Source: a bacterium
Lineage (GTDB): Bacteria; AUK180
DNA: 64,000 nt
Direction of reading: 5' to 3'
NCBI GenBank assembly: GCA_023144005.1
Contig: JAGLGN010000024.1
Location: 36,588-100,587, forward strand
The notes below the pieces were generated by a model that was not told the DNA's origin, searched no databases, and was given only the letters and a program-made list of their open reading frames with translations. The position numbers were made by a program, and so were the translations under genes. Below, in pieces: positions 43,620 through 53,472 of the stretch (the stretch's first letter is position 1; the number at the start of each line of letters is the position of its first letter).

Positions 43620-46600
43620 TCCTGGCGGTCGGCTCAGGCATCGATGCCGCTCCCGCGATGGAATGGGGGAAGATGATCGGCGCCGTCGGTGAGGCTCCAG
43701 CGCATTACAGAAAAGATGACAACTTCCCTGTAGATTTCATCGTGATCCTGAAGATCAGCGGTGATTCGCTTTACAAAGTCGATACCTATACCGCTACATT
43801 ATCAGTTGACCCCAGTTTTACTATTCCCCCAGGAGAAGTTGCCGCGAAGGAGATCTCAAATCTCTATCCCGGCGGTGAAAAATATATTTACTGGGCTGTT
43901 ACTCCTCCCGCTCTTGGCGGTGCCCTATTTGATTATGCCAATGCCCTGCAGATCAGCGCCACCTATGTAATGAACGGATCGGTATACTCAAACGGTACCA
44001 TTTCAAAAGATGTCTGGGTCACCGAGTCCTTTTCCACTCCTCAATTTTCCGTGACCAATAATATCGTAGGAGATCTTCTCCCAGGCGGTTATATTGAGGT
44101 AGTTCAAACGGTAGAAATAACCGGAGGAAATAATAATCAGTTGGCATGGGGCAATTTTCTGGATTCCTATGAGCTTCTTGAACTTATAGATATTCATTCC
44201 GATGTTCCAGGCCACGATGACCCTCAGACCTTTTCCCCGTTTCCCGCTCCTTTGGGGACATATAATATAACATACAAGTTCTATATCAACCCGCATGCGG
44301 CTTCGTCTCTTGTATCATTCAACAATTATTTCCTGGGCGATACAGGTTCACAATGGCGCACGCAGGATTCAGAAATTCTCGGAACCGGCATCCCCGCCCT
44401 TGAGATATATCCACAGGGCTTTCAGGGCAGGATCGTTGAATGTAACAGCGGTATCGGGATACCCAACATTCCTGTATCTGTCTATACGATGGCAGATGTG
44501 CTTTATGACTCGAGGCCTTCCACATTATCTGACGGAAATTATTTTTTCGGTGTCAAAGACACGGGGACTTATAAATTGTATTTCAATGATCCTTCTCATG
44601 CCGGATATTTACCGGAATATACATCCTATCTTGATGATAATGGCGGAGCGGGACACAGCATTACCACTGACCTGATCATAGAGGTTAACAGTTGTCTGTA
44701 CCATTACAACGGAGGTACGGTGTACTTTGATGCCGAGATATACAGGAATGGGGATCAGATCATTATAACCGTTGAGGACCTTGATCTGAATGTTGACGGG
44801 GCTGTCAGTGAAAGTGTTCTTGTCACTCTGACTTCAGATTCGGGGGACAGTGAAAGTGTCATGCTGATCGAGGTCGCCCCGGATTCCGGAATATTCAGAA
44901 ACAGTATCACCGCCACCGTTTCGGCGGTTGTTACTGAGAACGGCCACCTGAATTGTTCCAATGGGGATAATATTCTGGTCGATTACTATGATCAGAAGGA
45001 TTACACCGGTTCTGCTTTACATGTTTACGATACGGCGGTCTTTTATGATACTACCACTTCACATCTGAATTATTTTGATATTGACGGCCAAATGGTCCTT
45101 TCGTACGCCGTGGGTAATACGGTTTATTTGAAACTTATTGATCCTGATCAGAATATCAATAATACCATCGCGGAAACCCTTTCTCTAACGCTGATAAATG
45201 ATTCGGGAGATGATACCGAGAATATTGTCCTGGTTGAAGAAAATACGGACAGCAGCACCTTCACTTTTTCTCTTTTATCTGCTCCGGTACCCTACAGCGC
45301 GGGAAATATGATCGTGAATGCCAATCCCGGCGATATTCTTCATGGTTATTACACGGATCCCAATGATCCGTCGGATACGACAACTTCACAGGTATATTTC
45401 ATTTCTCCTTCGTCTTCTGTAATTCAGATCACTGACGGGATCATACCAAGAGTTAAGCTTATAGCCGATGAAGATCAGGTCTTTTTGAAGGTAAATGATC
45501 TTGACCGTAACAGAGATGATTCATCCTTGGATACTTTGAATGTTCAATGTAATATGAGCATTTCCGGTGATGCGGAAATATTTCAGCTTACCGAAACGGG
45601 CATTTCTTCCGGAATCTTCACAAATATCCTGCCTATAACACTCACGAACGCCGCGGCTGTTTCCTCGGACCTCATTCTTCAGAGCTCCGCCGCGGATACC
45701 TTGACCGCATTGTATGTAGATCTTCATGATCAATCCGATACCTCTTCCATTACCGCTCTTATCGGTGTCGCCGTACCGTCCGGTATTGTGTTCCTGGATT
45801 TCCTTTCGGCGGATGCAACTTTCTATTACACCGGACAGAATGTTTTTATCAGTTTATCAGATGCTGACGAGAACTTAGATCCCAACTCGGTAGAGGATCT
45901 GGAGATCACACTTGTAACTTCTGTTTCCGCGGATTCAGAGACCATCCTGCTTACCGAGACCGGTATTTCAACAGGCGTCTTCGAGAATATCGCGGGTATA
46001 CCCATAGTAAATTCCACCGCTGTTCAGGGAAACGGTATCATTGAATCCGATCCGACGGAAACCCTGACAGTGAATTATATTGACCCTTCGGATGCTTCCG
46101 ATACTTGTCTTGACAATGCAGAGATATATGAAGATCAATGGGTGAGCGATCTTGACTTCATTTCCGATACCGGCGCGCTTATCGAAGGTGTGCGTATCGG
46201 TGATATGGATGCCTTTTTACGACTTCAGGATATTGATCTGAATTTATCACCCGGCGTTATGGACACTTTTGCGATCTCAGTATATTGTACCGTCACCGGC
46301 GATACGGAGACGGTAGATCTGACAGAAACATCTGCCGATTCGGGAGTATTTGAGTCTCCCGCCTTGAACCTTACTCTGATCCCGGGCGCTCCCTTCGATG
46401 GCGCCCTCACGGTGATCTCGGGAGAGTTCATCGCCTCCACATATATCGATCCCGGCGACGCTACCGATACTTCTCATGATGAGTTATTCACTGTTGCGCC
46501 TTCTTTTGCCTCGCTCGCGCTCTATGATAAATGGGGCGAGCTGAGCGATGCCTTTGATGTGGGCGATACGGTTACGATAGAGATCAATGATCCCGATAAC

Positions 46601-49600
46601 GGCCTTTCCTTCATTGCGAAGGACAGCCTCGATATCGTTATTTTGAATATTTCCACATCGGATACTGAGTATCTGGAGTTGATAGAAACCGCCTCGAATT
46701 CAGGAATTTTCAGGGGCGTCCTTCCATTGGATTCCGGCCCACTCTCTTCCAATAACGGGATCTTGACCGGATTCAACGATCAGACCGCTGATGTACATTA
46801 TGAAGATATTTATGACAGTTCCGATACCGCTGCCGATGAATTCCTTATTAAAGAATCCTCCGACAGTATTTTGAATACCACCGACAATACGGGCTTTATT
46901 GTCAAGAATTCATATTTCCTCGGCGAGAAGATCTATATTCGGATTATCGATGATGATAATAACAGAGACCTTTCGGCTATAGAAAATATCGCCGTGACAC
47001 TGAATGTCCAGACGACAGGGGACAGTGAAACCCTTTACATCAATGAGACGGAGATATCCTCAGGGATCTTCTTTTATTCACTTGGGATACTCAGTCAGAA
47101 AACCGCTGCCATAGCGGGTGACGGCATTTTGCAGACGGCAAACAGTGATACGGTTACAGTTTCATATTCCGATAGATATCACACGGATGACAATTCTATG
47201 GCGTATGCCTTTATTTCTCAGGCGAACAGCCGTATCAAATCACTCCATTTCCATAATGACCTTTCCTGTGATACCTTTTCCGGAAACAATACGGTATCTC
47301 TTACACAATCAGTAATTCAATGGACGCAAACCCCTGCATTCGCGGAGGATTTTATTATTTCCGGCATTATTGAAGGCGTTCTGCACCTTTCCGGCGACGG
47401 AATGGTAGGCAAGCTCATAGTGGAGAAGATATTGACTTCAGGCGATACTCAGGTAATAGGGATCTCGGATGATTTTACATTGACCTCCATGTCCGATATC
47501 TACATGGTCTCATTATTCCCCGCGGTATCAACTATTTCTGCAGGAGAGCGTGTGCTTGTAAAACTGGTATTCACCGGAGGTGTACCGACGACTTACTTCG
47601 ACTCCCGTATCAGCGATTCCCGCATAGAAATTCCAACCGTGACCTATGTTAATGTTGAAAGCGCCATGTCATATAAAGAAGATTTTGCTACCGATCCCGC
47701 GGGTACTTCCGCCAATTTGGATTTCTATCCGGGCCAGACCATTTGGGTCCGCGCTGCGGTATCAGACCCTTTCGGCTCATATGACATCATGGATTCTACC
47801 GGCGCGAGGATAATTTCCCCATCTCTGACTGTTGATACCAATATGATCATGGTCAGCGACGATGGTATTTCACTTAAAAAATTCCAATATCCTGTACCGG
47901 CGGTAACACCGGGAAATTACAGCATCAATATAATGGGAGTTGAATCTAATCTTGTAACTGATAGCTCTTCTTTCACTATATCCGTTTCTACATCCGTTTC
48001 TCAAGTATCCTTTACCGATGAATTCGGGATAGATAAGGGGAATTATATCCCCGGAGACACAATATATATAACTCTGGAAGACGAGGATTCGAATCTCGCT
48101 CCTTCTTCTTCTGATTCAGAGGTGATGACGCTCTTGAACCTTACATCTGCGGATACCGAAAGTATCGTGGGCTGGGAGCTTTCTCCCGGCATATTCAAGT
48201 TCTCCATTATATCCGCCCTTACACCGGTTTCTGTAGGTGACGGCATTTTACAGGGCGATCCGGGAGATGTAATTTACGTCCAGTACTCTGATCCCTGGGA
48301 TTCCGGAGATATCTCATCCGATACGGCCGTATTCATTCTTTCCTCGGCCTCTTCTCTTGATATTGAGAATTCAAATAATGTCTCGCAGGCAATATTCAAG
48401 GTCGGACAGAAATTCTATATTCGCGGCGACGATCTTGACGAGAATGTCGATGATCTGATATTAGACGATATTCAAATTACCGCTGAATCCCTTATAGGAG
48501 GAGACAGCGAGACCTTTGTCCTTGATGAGACCGGTATGGCCACGGGGATATTCCTGTCTGCATTGAATGAGTTTACGGCAGCAGCTTCCGCGGTGGGAGA
48601 CGGTGTTATGACCGTATCCTCTCCTGATTCTGTTGTGTTCTCATATTCTGACAGGGATGACCCTTCTGATACTTCTTCGGTAATCATTGCCATCAGCTCT
48701 ACGGTTCTGGGAACCCTGGAGATGGATTCCGCATTATATCTTGAGGGCAATACCATAAATATTTCTCTTTTCGATCCCGATCTCAACTCCGATATAAATA
48801 CCGCGGAGTCGGTAGATGTTTATATTTCGGGTGGAACCGGTGATACTGAAAAGGTGACGCTCAATTCTCTTGGTATTAATTCAGATACCTTTACGGGGTC
48901 AATATCGGTGATAGAGGATAGGACTCCCTCTATATATACCGTGTATGACGCTATTTTCCACGCATCAGGAGACGGTTATTCCGATACCATTACATGCTCA
49001 TATGACGACCTTTCCGTTCCCGGCCAATCTCATCAGCTGATATATTCCTATTCGACCTTTCAGGGAGTTCCCCTTTATGAGATCGAAAAGGAGCAAAAAT
49101 ACGATATACGCGCTCAGGGTCTTGATCAGGAATATACCGTATATTTCAGAAATTTCTCTACCACAAAGGGTTCCGGCTGTGATATCAATGATCTGCTTGC
49201 TACCGGACTTGCTTTCAATTCCGCGACCGATGGCGGTGCGCTCAGCGGCAATACCGTAACATGGGTCATTGGAGAGATCGTTCCATCTATAGGCCAGGAT
49301 TCGGTAACTTTGATCGTTGATGTACAATTCTCGCTTTCAGACGGCGACACGGTAAGCAATTATGCGGTAATTGATGACGGCACTAATTACGAGACCAGCA
49401 ATATCACTGTATTTACCGCCGGGTACTTCCCTTATCTTGAGATCATTGATATAAATGATGACCCCGATCCTGTAAATGCCGGTGAAAGTATTTCATATAC
49501 CATTACCGCGGAGAACTGCGGAAATACTCCCGCCGTGACATTCATAGGGGAGTTCTCAGTGCCCGATCTTACATCATGGGTATCCGGCGGCACGCTGGCC

Positions 49601-52174
49601 GGGAATACCGTGAGTTTCCCGATCGCGTCATTAAATGTGGGTGATACCGTATCTATGAATTATATCGTAGAGGTCAGTACATCGGTATCAAACGGCACAA
49701 TATTGACGCAGCACAGCCGCGTTACGGCATCCAATGTGCTGGAGGATGCCAGGGATGAAGAGGATACACTTGTGAATTCTCAGCCCGCGCTCTCCATTGT
49801 CAAATCCGTTGACCCCTCAATGGCGGATATAGGCGCCGCGGTCACATATACGCTCGTAGTACAGAACATAGGGACTGATACCGCCTATAATACGGTATTG
49901 GAGGATCAGATACCATTTGATACGACATTCTCATGGGCCGACTCCGGAGGTGTGTTTGCCGCCGGTGTCTGCACTTGGGCCCTGGGCGATATCCTGCCGG
50001 GTGAGATCGTTACGGTCAATTTCGCGATTATCATAGCCGTCAGCGCTGATTATGGCGATGTGATCTGGAATTCTGCCCGCGGCATATTTGACGGCGCGGG
50101 TGCATATACTTATTCCAACAGCATCTCCTTCGATGTTAATGTCTTCCCGATATTATCGCTTACTAAATCTTCGACAGAAACGGTCGTTGCAGGCGACACC
50201 ATTGCCTTCGCCGTGATCCTGGAAAATACCGGAACGGACACAGCACTTTCCATGAGTGTTTATGATACCGTACCCGCCGGAATGACATTCCAATCCTCTA
50301 TTCCCGCCCCCTCTTCTTTCTCGGGTGATGTTTACAGATGGAATCTCGCTTCTCTCGGCATAAGCGACACTTATCTGATACAGATAATGATGACCGCTGA
50401 TATTACCATACCCAATTCCACCGGCCTGACGAATAGAGCCGATCTTGTGACATCTTACGGAAATGATGATTACGATACCGCTGACTATACGGTCCTGAAT
50501 ACGGCTTCGCTCTCACTTGACAAGAGCGCGCCTTCTATTGTGGAATGCGGAGATACCTTCGTCTATAGCATTGCATATCAGAGCACCGGAGCGGATACAC
50601 TCACTTCGGTGGTCATATACGACACCATACCGCAGCCTCTTTCATGGGTTTCGGGCGGTACATATGACGGTACCGGTGTCAGCTTCAATATCGGAGAAAT
50701 AGAGCCGTATTCCACGGTGAACACGGTCTCATTTGTTGTTTCTGTCCCCGCATCGTTCACAAACGGCTATTCGATAGCTAATATCGCGAACGGCAATTCC
50801 TTTGAAAGCGGGGATTCATTTAGTGATTATACATACACGGTAATATCGTCCACGCCTGTACTCTCGATTGAAAAAGAGGTGGATAAACTTGCCGCTTCTC
50901 AGGGTGATCCGCTGATCTATTCATTCGTCATCACAAATACAGGGACAGATACCGCATTGAGCTCTGTAATTTCTGATACGATCTCCATCTTCCTGAATTA
51001 CCTGTCCGGCGCCGACACGGTTACCGGATCTTTGATACAGATCGATGTTGGCGATGTTCTTCCGGGAGAAACGGTAAGCGAGAGCTTCATTGTAACAATT
51101 GATATCGCCACTCCAATGGATACGATAGTATATAATTCCGCCGCTCTGACAGCCGTAAATTCCGATACCGTATTTTCAGATACCGTAGCGACAACGGTCG
51201 GACTTTATCAGGATCCCGCTTTGGATAATTTGCTTCTGCCCGTATCCATTGATCAGGATGATACCGCGACGGTCTATGTTTCCTACTCAAATCAGGGTGA
51301 TGATATCTCAGATACTTTCAATGTAACGGTGGAATTCCCTGATTATTTCATTCCTACCGCGCCGGGCGCGACTGTTGAAGCCGGAAAGATTACCTACGAG
51401 ATCCCTTCCATGGCGATCTCCGCTTCAGATACTCAGAGCTTTGTTATCGCTTATTCCACACCGGCTTCGGTCATTGAGACCTCTGTTCTCTTCCGGGCTT
51501 ATGTCACTCCTGTCGGAACGGAAAAGGATACGGTGAACAATACGGCCATCTCCTCAATCATGCTTTATAATGATATCGCCGCTATTTATATTCTGGATAA
51601 GAATAATATAAGCCGCCGCACGCTTCTTCCGCCGGTCAGGTTCATACCCGCCAGTGATGAAGAATTCATACTTACCGGACATACGATATCTCCGAACAGC
51701 GATGGCTTCAAGGACAGTATCACTCTTTATTGGGAGGCCGCTGAGATCCTGATAGACGGAAGAGATGACCTTGGAAATATACTCGCGGACGGTGATTATA
51801 AGGTTGTTTTGCGGATCACTCCCGCCTCGGGTGAGATGAGAGAATATATAGAGACGATACATATCTATTCAGCGCCTGAGGACCTGATATCGAGCATTAA
51901 GCTTTATCCGAATCCTTCCTATGGAGCGGATCAGATGATCTTCTCCTATATACCGAATTACGATTGTTCCGTGAAGATCACGATCTATGGTGTTGCGGGA
52001 AATAAGATAAATTCATATTTCTCTGAGGACTCCACCAAGGAGCAGATGATATGGGATCTTACCAATTCTTCAGGGGAGAAGGTCGCTTCGGGTATATACT
52101 TCATCATCATAAGAGCTGAGTATGAGGGTAAAAGGGAATTATTCGGGCCGTTCAAGGCCGCGGTGATCAAATAA
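43580..52174 (+). CDS. Giant secreted surface protein (2864 residues), two repeat families
   Basis: A signal peptide is visible (RLLIFTALILAVGSGIDA). After ~380 residues come ten units of about 110-120 residues (~390-1210 and ~1475-1817) with a shared pattern: a DxDxN turn, GDSE, L-x-E-T, SGIF, a GD turn, then Y-x-D-x-x-D-x-S-D-T. A different beta-rich segment (~1210-1473) separates units 7 and 8. From ~1825 to 2660 there are six or seven DUF11-type repeats (LSIVKSVDP, VTYTLVVQNIGTDTA, WALGDILPGE). A FlgD-like Ig domain (HTISPNSDGFKDSITLYW) and a type-IX-like tail (IKLYPNPSYGADQMIFSY) end it. An adhesin or surface-layer role is likely. AAGGAGG lies six bases before ATG 43580. Confidence 0.85.
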   Translation: MGRLFRLLIFTALILAVGSGIDAAPAMEWGKMIGAVGEAPAHYRKDDNFPVDFIVILKISGDSLYKVDTYTATLSVDPSFTIPPGEVAAKEISNLYPGGEKYIYWAVTPPALGGALFDYANALQISATYVMNGSVYSNGTISKDVWVTESFSTPQFSVTNNIVGDLLPGGYIEVVQTVEITGGNNNQLAWGNFLDSYELLELIDIHSDVPGHDDPQTFSPFPAPLGTYNITYKFYINPHAASSLVSFNNYFLGDTGSQWRTQDSEILGTGIPALEIYPQGFQGRIVECNSGIGIPNIPVSVYTMADVLYDSRPSTLSDGNYFFGVKDTGTYKLYFNDPSHAGYLPEYTSYLDDNGGAGHSITTDLIIEVNSCLYHYNGGTVYFDAEIYRNGDQIIITVEDLDLNVDGAVSESVLVTLTSDSGDSESVMLIEVAPDSGIFRNSITATVSAVVTENGHLNCSNGDNILVDYYDQKDYTGSALHVYDTAVFYDTTTSHLNYFDIDGQMVLSYAVGNTVYLKLIDPDQNINNTIAETLSLTLINDSGDDTENIVLVEENTDSSTFTFSLLSAPVPYSAGNMIVNANPGDILHGYYTDPNDPSDTTTSQVYFISPSSSVIQITDGIIPRVKLIADEDQVFLKVNDLDRNRDDSSLDTLNVQCNMSISGDAEIFQLTETGISSGIFTNILPITLTNAAAVSSDLILQSSAADTLTALYVDLHDQSDTSSITALIGVAVPSGIVFLDFLSADATFYYTGQNVFISLSDADENLDPNSVEDLEITLVTSVSADSETILLTETGISTGVFENIAGIPIVNSTAVQGNGIIESDPTETLTVNYIDPSDASDTCLDNAEIYEDQWVSDLDFISDTGALIEGVRIGDMDAFLRLQDIDLNLSPGVMDTFAISVYCTVTGDTETVDLTETSADSGVFESPALNLTLIPGAPFDGALTVISGEFIASTYIDPGDATDTSHDELFTVAPSFASLALYDKWGELSDAFDVGDTVTIEINDPDNGLSFIAKDSLDIVILNISTSDTEYLELIETASNSGIFRGVLPLDSGPLSSNNGILTGFNDQTADVHYEDIYDSSDTAADEFLIKESSDSILNTTDNTGFIVKNSYFLGEKIYIRIIDDDNNRDLSAIENIAVTLNVQTTGDSETLYINETEISSGIFFYSLGILSQKTAAIAGDGILQTANSDTVTVSYSDRYHTDDNSMAYAFISQANSRIKSLHFHNDLSCDTFSGNNTVSLTQSVIQWTQTPAFAEDFIISGIIEGVLHLSGDGMVGKLIVEKILTSGDTQVIGISDDFTLTSMSDIYMVSLFPAVSTISAGERVLVKLVFTGGVPTTYFDSRISDSRIEIPTVTYVNVESAMSYKEDFATDPAGTSANLDFYPGQTIWVRAAVSDPFGSYDIMDSTGARIISPSLTVDTNMIMVSDDGISLKKFQYPVPAVTPGNYSINIMGVESNLVTDSSSFTISVSTSVSQVSFTDEFGIDKGNYIPGDTIYITLEDEDSNLAPSSSDSEVMTLLNLTSADTESIVGWELSPGIFKFSIISALTPVSVGDGILQGDPGDVIYVQYSDPWDSGDISSDTAVFILSSASSLDIENSNNVSQAIFKVGQKFYIRGDDLDENVDDLILDDIQITAESLIGGDSETFVLDETGMATGIFLSALNEFTAAASAVGDGVMTVSSPDSVVFSYSDRDDPSDTSSVIIAISSTVLGTLEMDSALYLEGNTINISLFDPDLNSDINTAESVDVYISGGTGDTEKVTLNSLGINSDTFTGSISVIEDRTPSIYTVYDAIFHASGDGYSDTITCSYDDLSVPGQSHQLIYSYSTFQGVPLYEIEKEQKYDIRAQGLDQEYTVYFRNFSTTKGSGCDINDLLATGLAFNSATDGGALSGNTVTWVIGEIVPSIGQDSVTLIVDVQFSLSDGDTVSNYAVIDDGTNYETSNITVFTAGYFPYLEIIDINDDPDPVNAGESISYTITAENCGNTPAVTFIGEFSVPDLTSWVSGGTLAGNTVSFPIASLNVGDTVSMNYIVEVSTSVSNGTILTQHSRVTASNVLEDARDEEDTLVNSQPALSIVKSVDPSMADIGAAVTYTLVVQNIGTDTAYNTVLEDQIPFDTTFSWADSGGVFAAGVCTWALGDILPGEIVTVNFAIIIAVSADYGDVIWNSARGIFDGAGAYTYSNSISFDVNVFPILSLTKSSTETVVAGDTIAFAVILENTGTDTALSMSVYDTVPAGMTFQSSIPAPSSFSGDVYRWNLASLGISDTYLIQIMMTADITIPNSTGLTNRADLVTSYGNDDYDTADYTVLNTASLSLDKSAPSIVECGDTFVYSIAYQSTGADTLTSVVIYDTIPQPLSWVSGGTYDGTGVSFNIGEIEPYSTVNTVSFVVSVPASFTNGYSIANIANGNSFESGDSFSDYTYTVISSTPVLSIEKEVDKLAASQGDPLIYSFVITNTGTDTALSSVISDTISIFLNYLSGADTVTGSLIQIDVGDVLPGETVSESFIVTIDIATPMDTIVYNSAALTAVNSDTVFSDTVATTVGLYQDPALDNLLLPVSIDQDDTATVYVSYSNQGDDISDTFNVTVEFPDYFIPTAPGATVEAGKITYEIPSMAISASDTQSFVIAYSTPASVIETSVLFRAYVTPVGTEKDTVNNTAISSIMLYNDIAAIYILDKNNISRRTLLPPVRFIPASDEEFILTGHTISPNSDGFKDSITLYWEAAEILIDGRDDLGNILADGDYKVVLRITPASGEMREYIETIHIYSAPEDLISSIKLYPNPSYGADQMIFSYIPNYDCSVKITIYGVAGNKINSYFSEDSTKEQMIWDLTNSSGEKVASGIYFIIIRAEYEGKRELFGPFKAAVIK

Positions 52175-52178
52175 TATC

Positions 52179-52619
52179 GTGAAACTGTTTTTGATAAGAC
52201 ATGGTGAAGCCTTGCCGTCATCGGTAGACAGCGACAGGCCCCTTTCAGATAGGGGAGTTAAGCAAGGTGAAACCCTGGCTGCCATCCTGAAAGAACATCA
52301 TGGTTTTCAACGCGTCAAGATATATCATTCTCCAAAATTGAGAGCGGAGCAGACCGCATCCATCATAAGCAAGGCCTTTCTTTCCACACCGCTCTTAATG
52401 TCCAATGAGCTTCTTCCGAATTCTGATCCGGATATCTGGTATGCTTTACTTGATTCAATGGAAGAGGACATCGTGCTTGTCAGCCATCTGCCCTTTATTC
52501 CAGCGCTTTTTGAATTACTTGCCGGTGAAAATGATGATCTCACTTTCCCAACCGCCAGTTGTCTCTTATTGGAGAGTTCTGAAAACGGATGGGCTCTGAT
52601 AAGGCAGGATATGTCCTAA
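52179..52619 (+). CDS. sixA: Phosphohistidine phosphatase SixA-like
   Basis: A 146-residue histidine-phosphatase with the short SixA plan. The catalytic RHG is in KLFLIRHGEALP (residues 7-9), SDRPLSDRGVKQGETLA and YHSPKLRAEQTASII follow, and the second His is in IVLVSHLPFIP. SixA removes phosphate from histidines such as those of HPr-like or phosphorelay domains. The start is a GTG at 52179, five bases after the giant protein's stop, with no clear SD, so coupling to that gene is likely. There is no visible functional link to the surface proteins; it ends the operon before a repeat-rich spacer. Confidence 0.88.
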   Translation: MKLFLIRHGEALPSSVDSDRPLSDRGVKQGETLAAILKEHHGFQRVKIYHSPKLRAEQTASIISKAFLSTPLLMSNELLPNSDPDIWYALLDSMEEDIVLVSHLPFIPALFELLAGENDDLTFPTASCLLLESSENGWALIRQDMS

Positions 52620-52907
52620 AAAACGTTCACAGGTTACGCTTCGCAGTGCACAAGTGACACGCTTCGCAGTGGACCCAGGGACAAGTGGACCCAGTGGAAC
52701 ATGCTACGCAGTGCACAGGTGGACAAGGAAAAAAGAGACACAGCCGTAACCGAAAAATCGTTATTTCGTTTCTTTCATTAAAATCACTCGTTAAAATACT
52801 AGAACGCCGGAGCGAAGTAAGATATGGGACATGTCGTACGCCGCAGGCGTTCGTCTGTCCCGATGTATAAGTTCAAAGCGGAGAGTTGAAAATTGTGAAG
52901 CAATACG
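52620..52907. repeat. Spacer with GCACAAGT/GGACCCAGT words and R2
   Basis: No gene is visible. Bases ~52626-52735 are a patchwork of GCTTCGCAGTG, GCACAAGTG and GGACCCAGTG words like those at 11445-11545. A minus-strand copy of R2 follows, directly abutting the MITE-like element at 52908. Confidence 0.7.
52735..52905 (-). repeat. Dispersed repeat R2, minus-strand copy
   Basis: The reverse complement matches 35767-35955, including TTCACAATTTTCAACTCTCC, CATCGGGACAG, GTCCCATATCTTACTTCGCT and the GAAATAACGATTTTTCGG end. Its outer edge is interrupted where the MITE-like element begins. Confidence 0.8.
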
Positions 52908-53179
52908 AGTGCTCTGATTCATAAATACATTAACAATGGCTGTGGCTATTTTGCTCCGTATTCAAGGCACGAGGAACGCTGCATACCCAGCGCGGTATGT
53001 AAGCGACGAGCAACGCAGAAGACAGAAAAGAGCTTCAGCCCGAAGGGAATATCATCTTTGGTCAATTTATTCCTCTCTCTTCGCTTACGGACCACAAATG
53101 GTACGCTACGCTCATTGTTCGTTGGAATTGACTCAAATCTAAACATTCCATTGTCATTGTATTTATGGATCAGAACACT
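52908..53179 (+). mobile_element. MITE-like element, copy A (272 bases)
   Basis: Terminal inverted repeats of 32 bases: 52908-52939 (AGTGCTCTGATTCATAAATA then CATTAACAATGG) and 53148-53179, whose complement reads AGTGTTCTGATCCATAAATA then CAATGACAATGG. Only four of the 32 positions differ. The interior has no conserved reading frame. Two more copies lie at 63259-63805. No transposase is present, so it would be mobilised in trans. Confidence 0.8.
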
Positions 53180-53472
53180 AAACTCTACGCCCAGTTAAAA
53201 TCAGACGAAAATAATCTCCACACATCTTCTGGTGTCATCCTGAGCTTTTCCGCGAAGGATCCATCCCATTTTCATGTGTGATGTGTGAGTTGAAGAAGAT
53301 TGTTAAAATGTTCAAAGGTTGAAAAGTTCAAAAGTTCAAGGTTGAGAAGTAACAAGTAGAGGTTGGAGGATAGAGGCTGGAGGTTAGTTGAGAAACTGTC
53401 AATTGTCCATTGTCAATTATATTTTGCACTTGTGCCCTTGTCCCTAGGACACTGGGTCCACTGGGCCCCTTG
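53180..53472. repeat. Spacer with GTTCAAA, AGAGGTT and TTGTCAA heptamers
   Basis: No gene is visible. A TCATCCTGAGC...GGATCCATCCC string (about 53235-53270) is the reverse of the one at 26816-26850. GTTCAAA-like words lie at ~53308-53345, AGAGGTT/GGAGGAT/AGAGGCT/GGAGGTT heptamers at ~53356-53385 and TGTCAAT/TGTCCAT/TGTCAAT at ~53396-53418. Confidence 0.65.
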
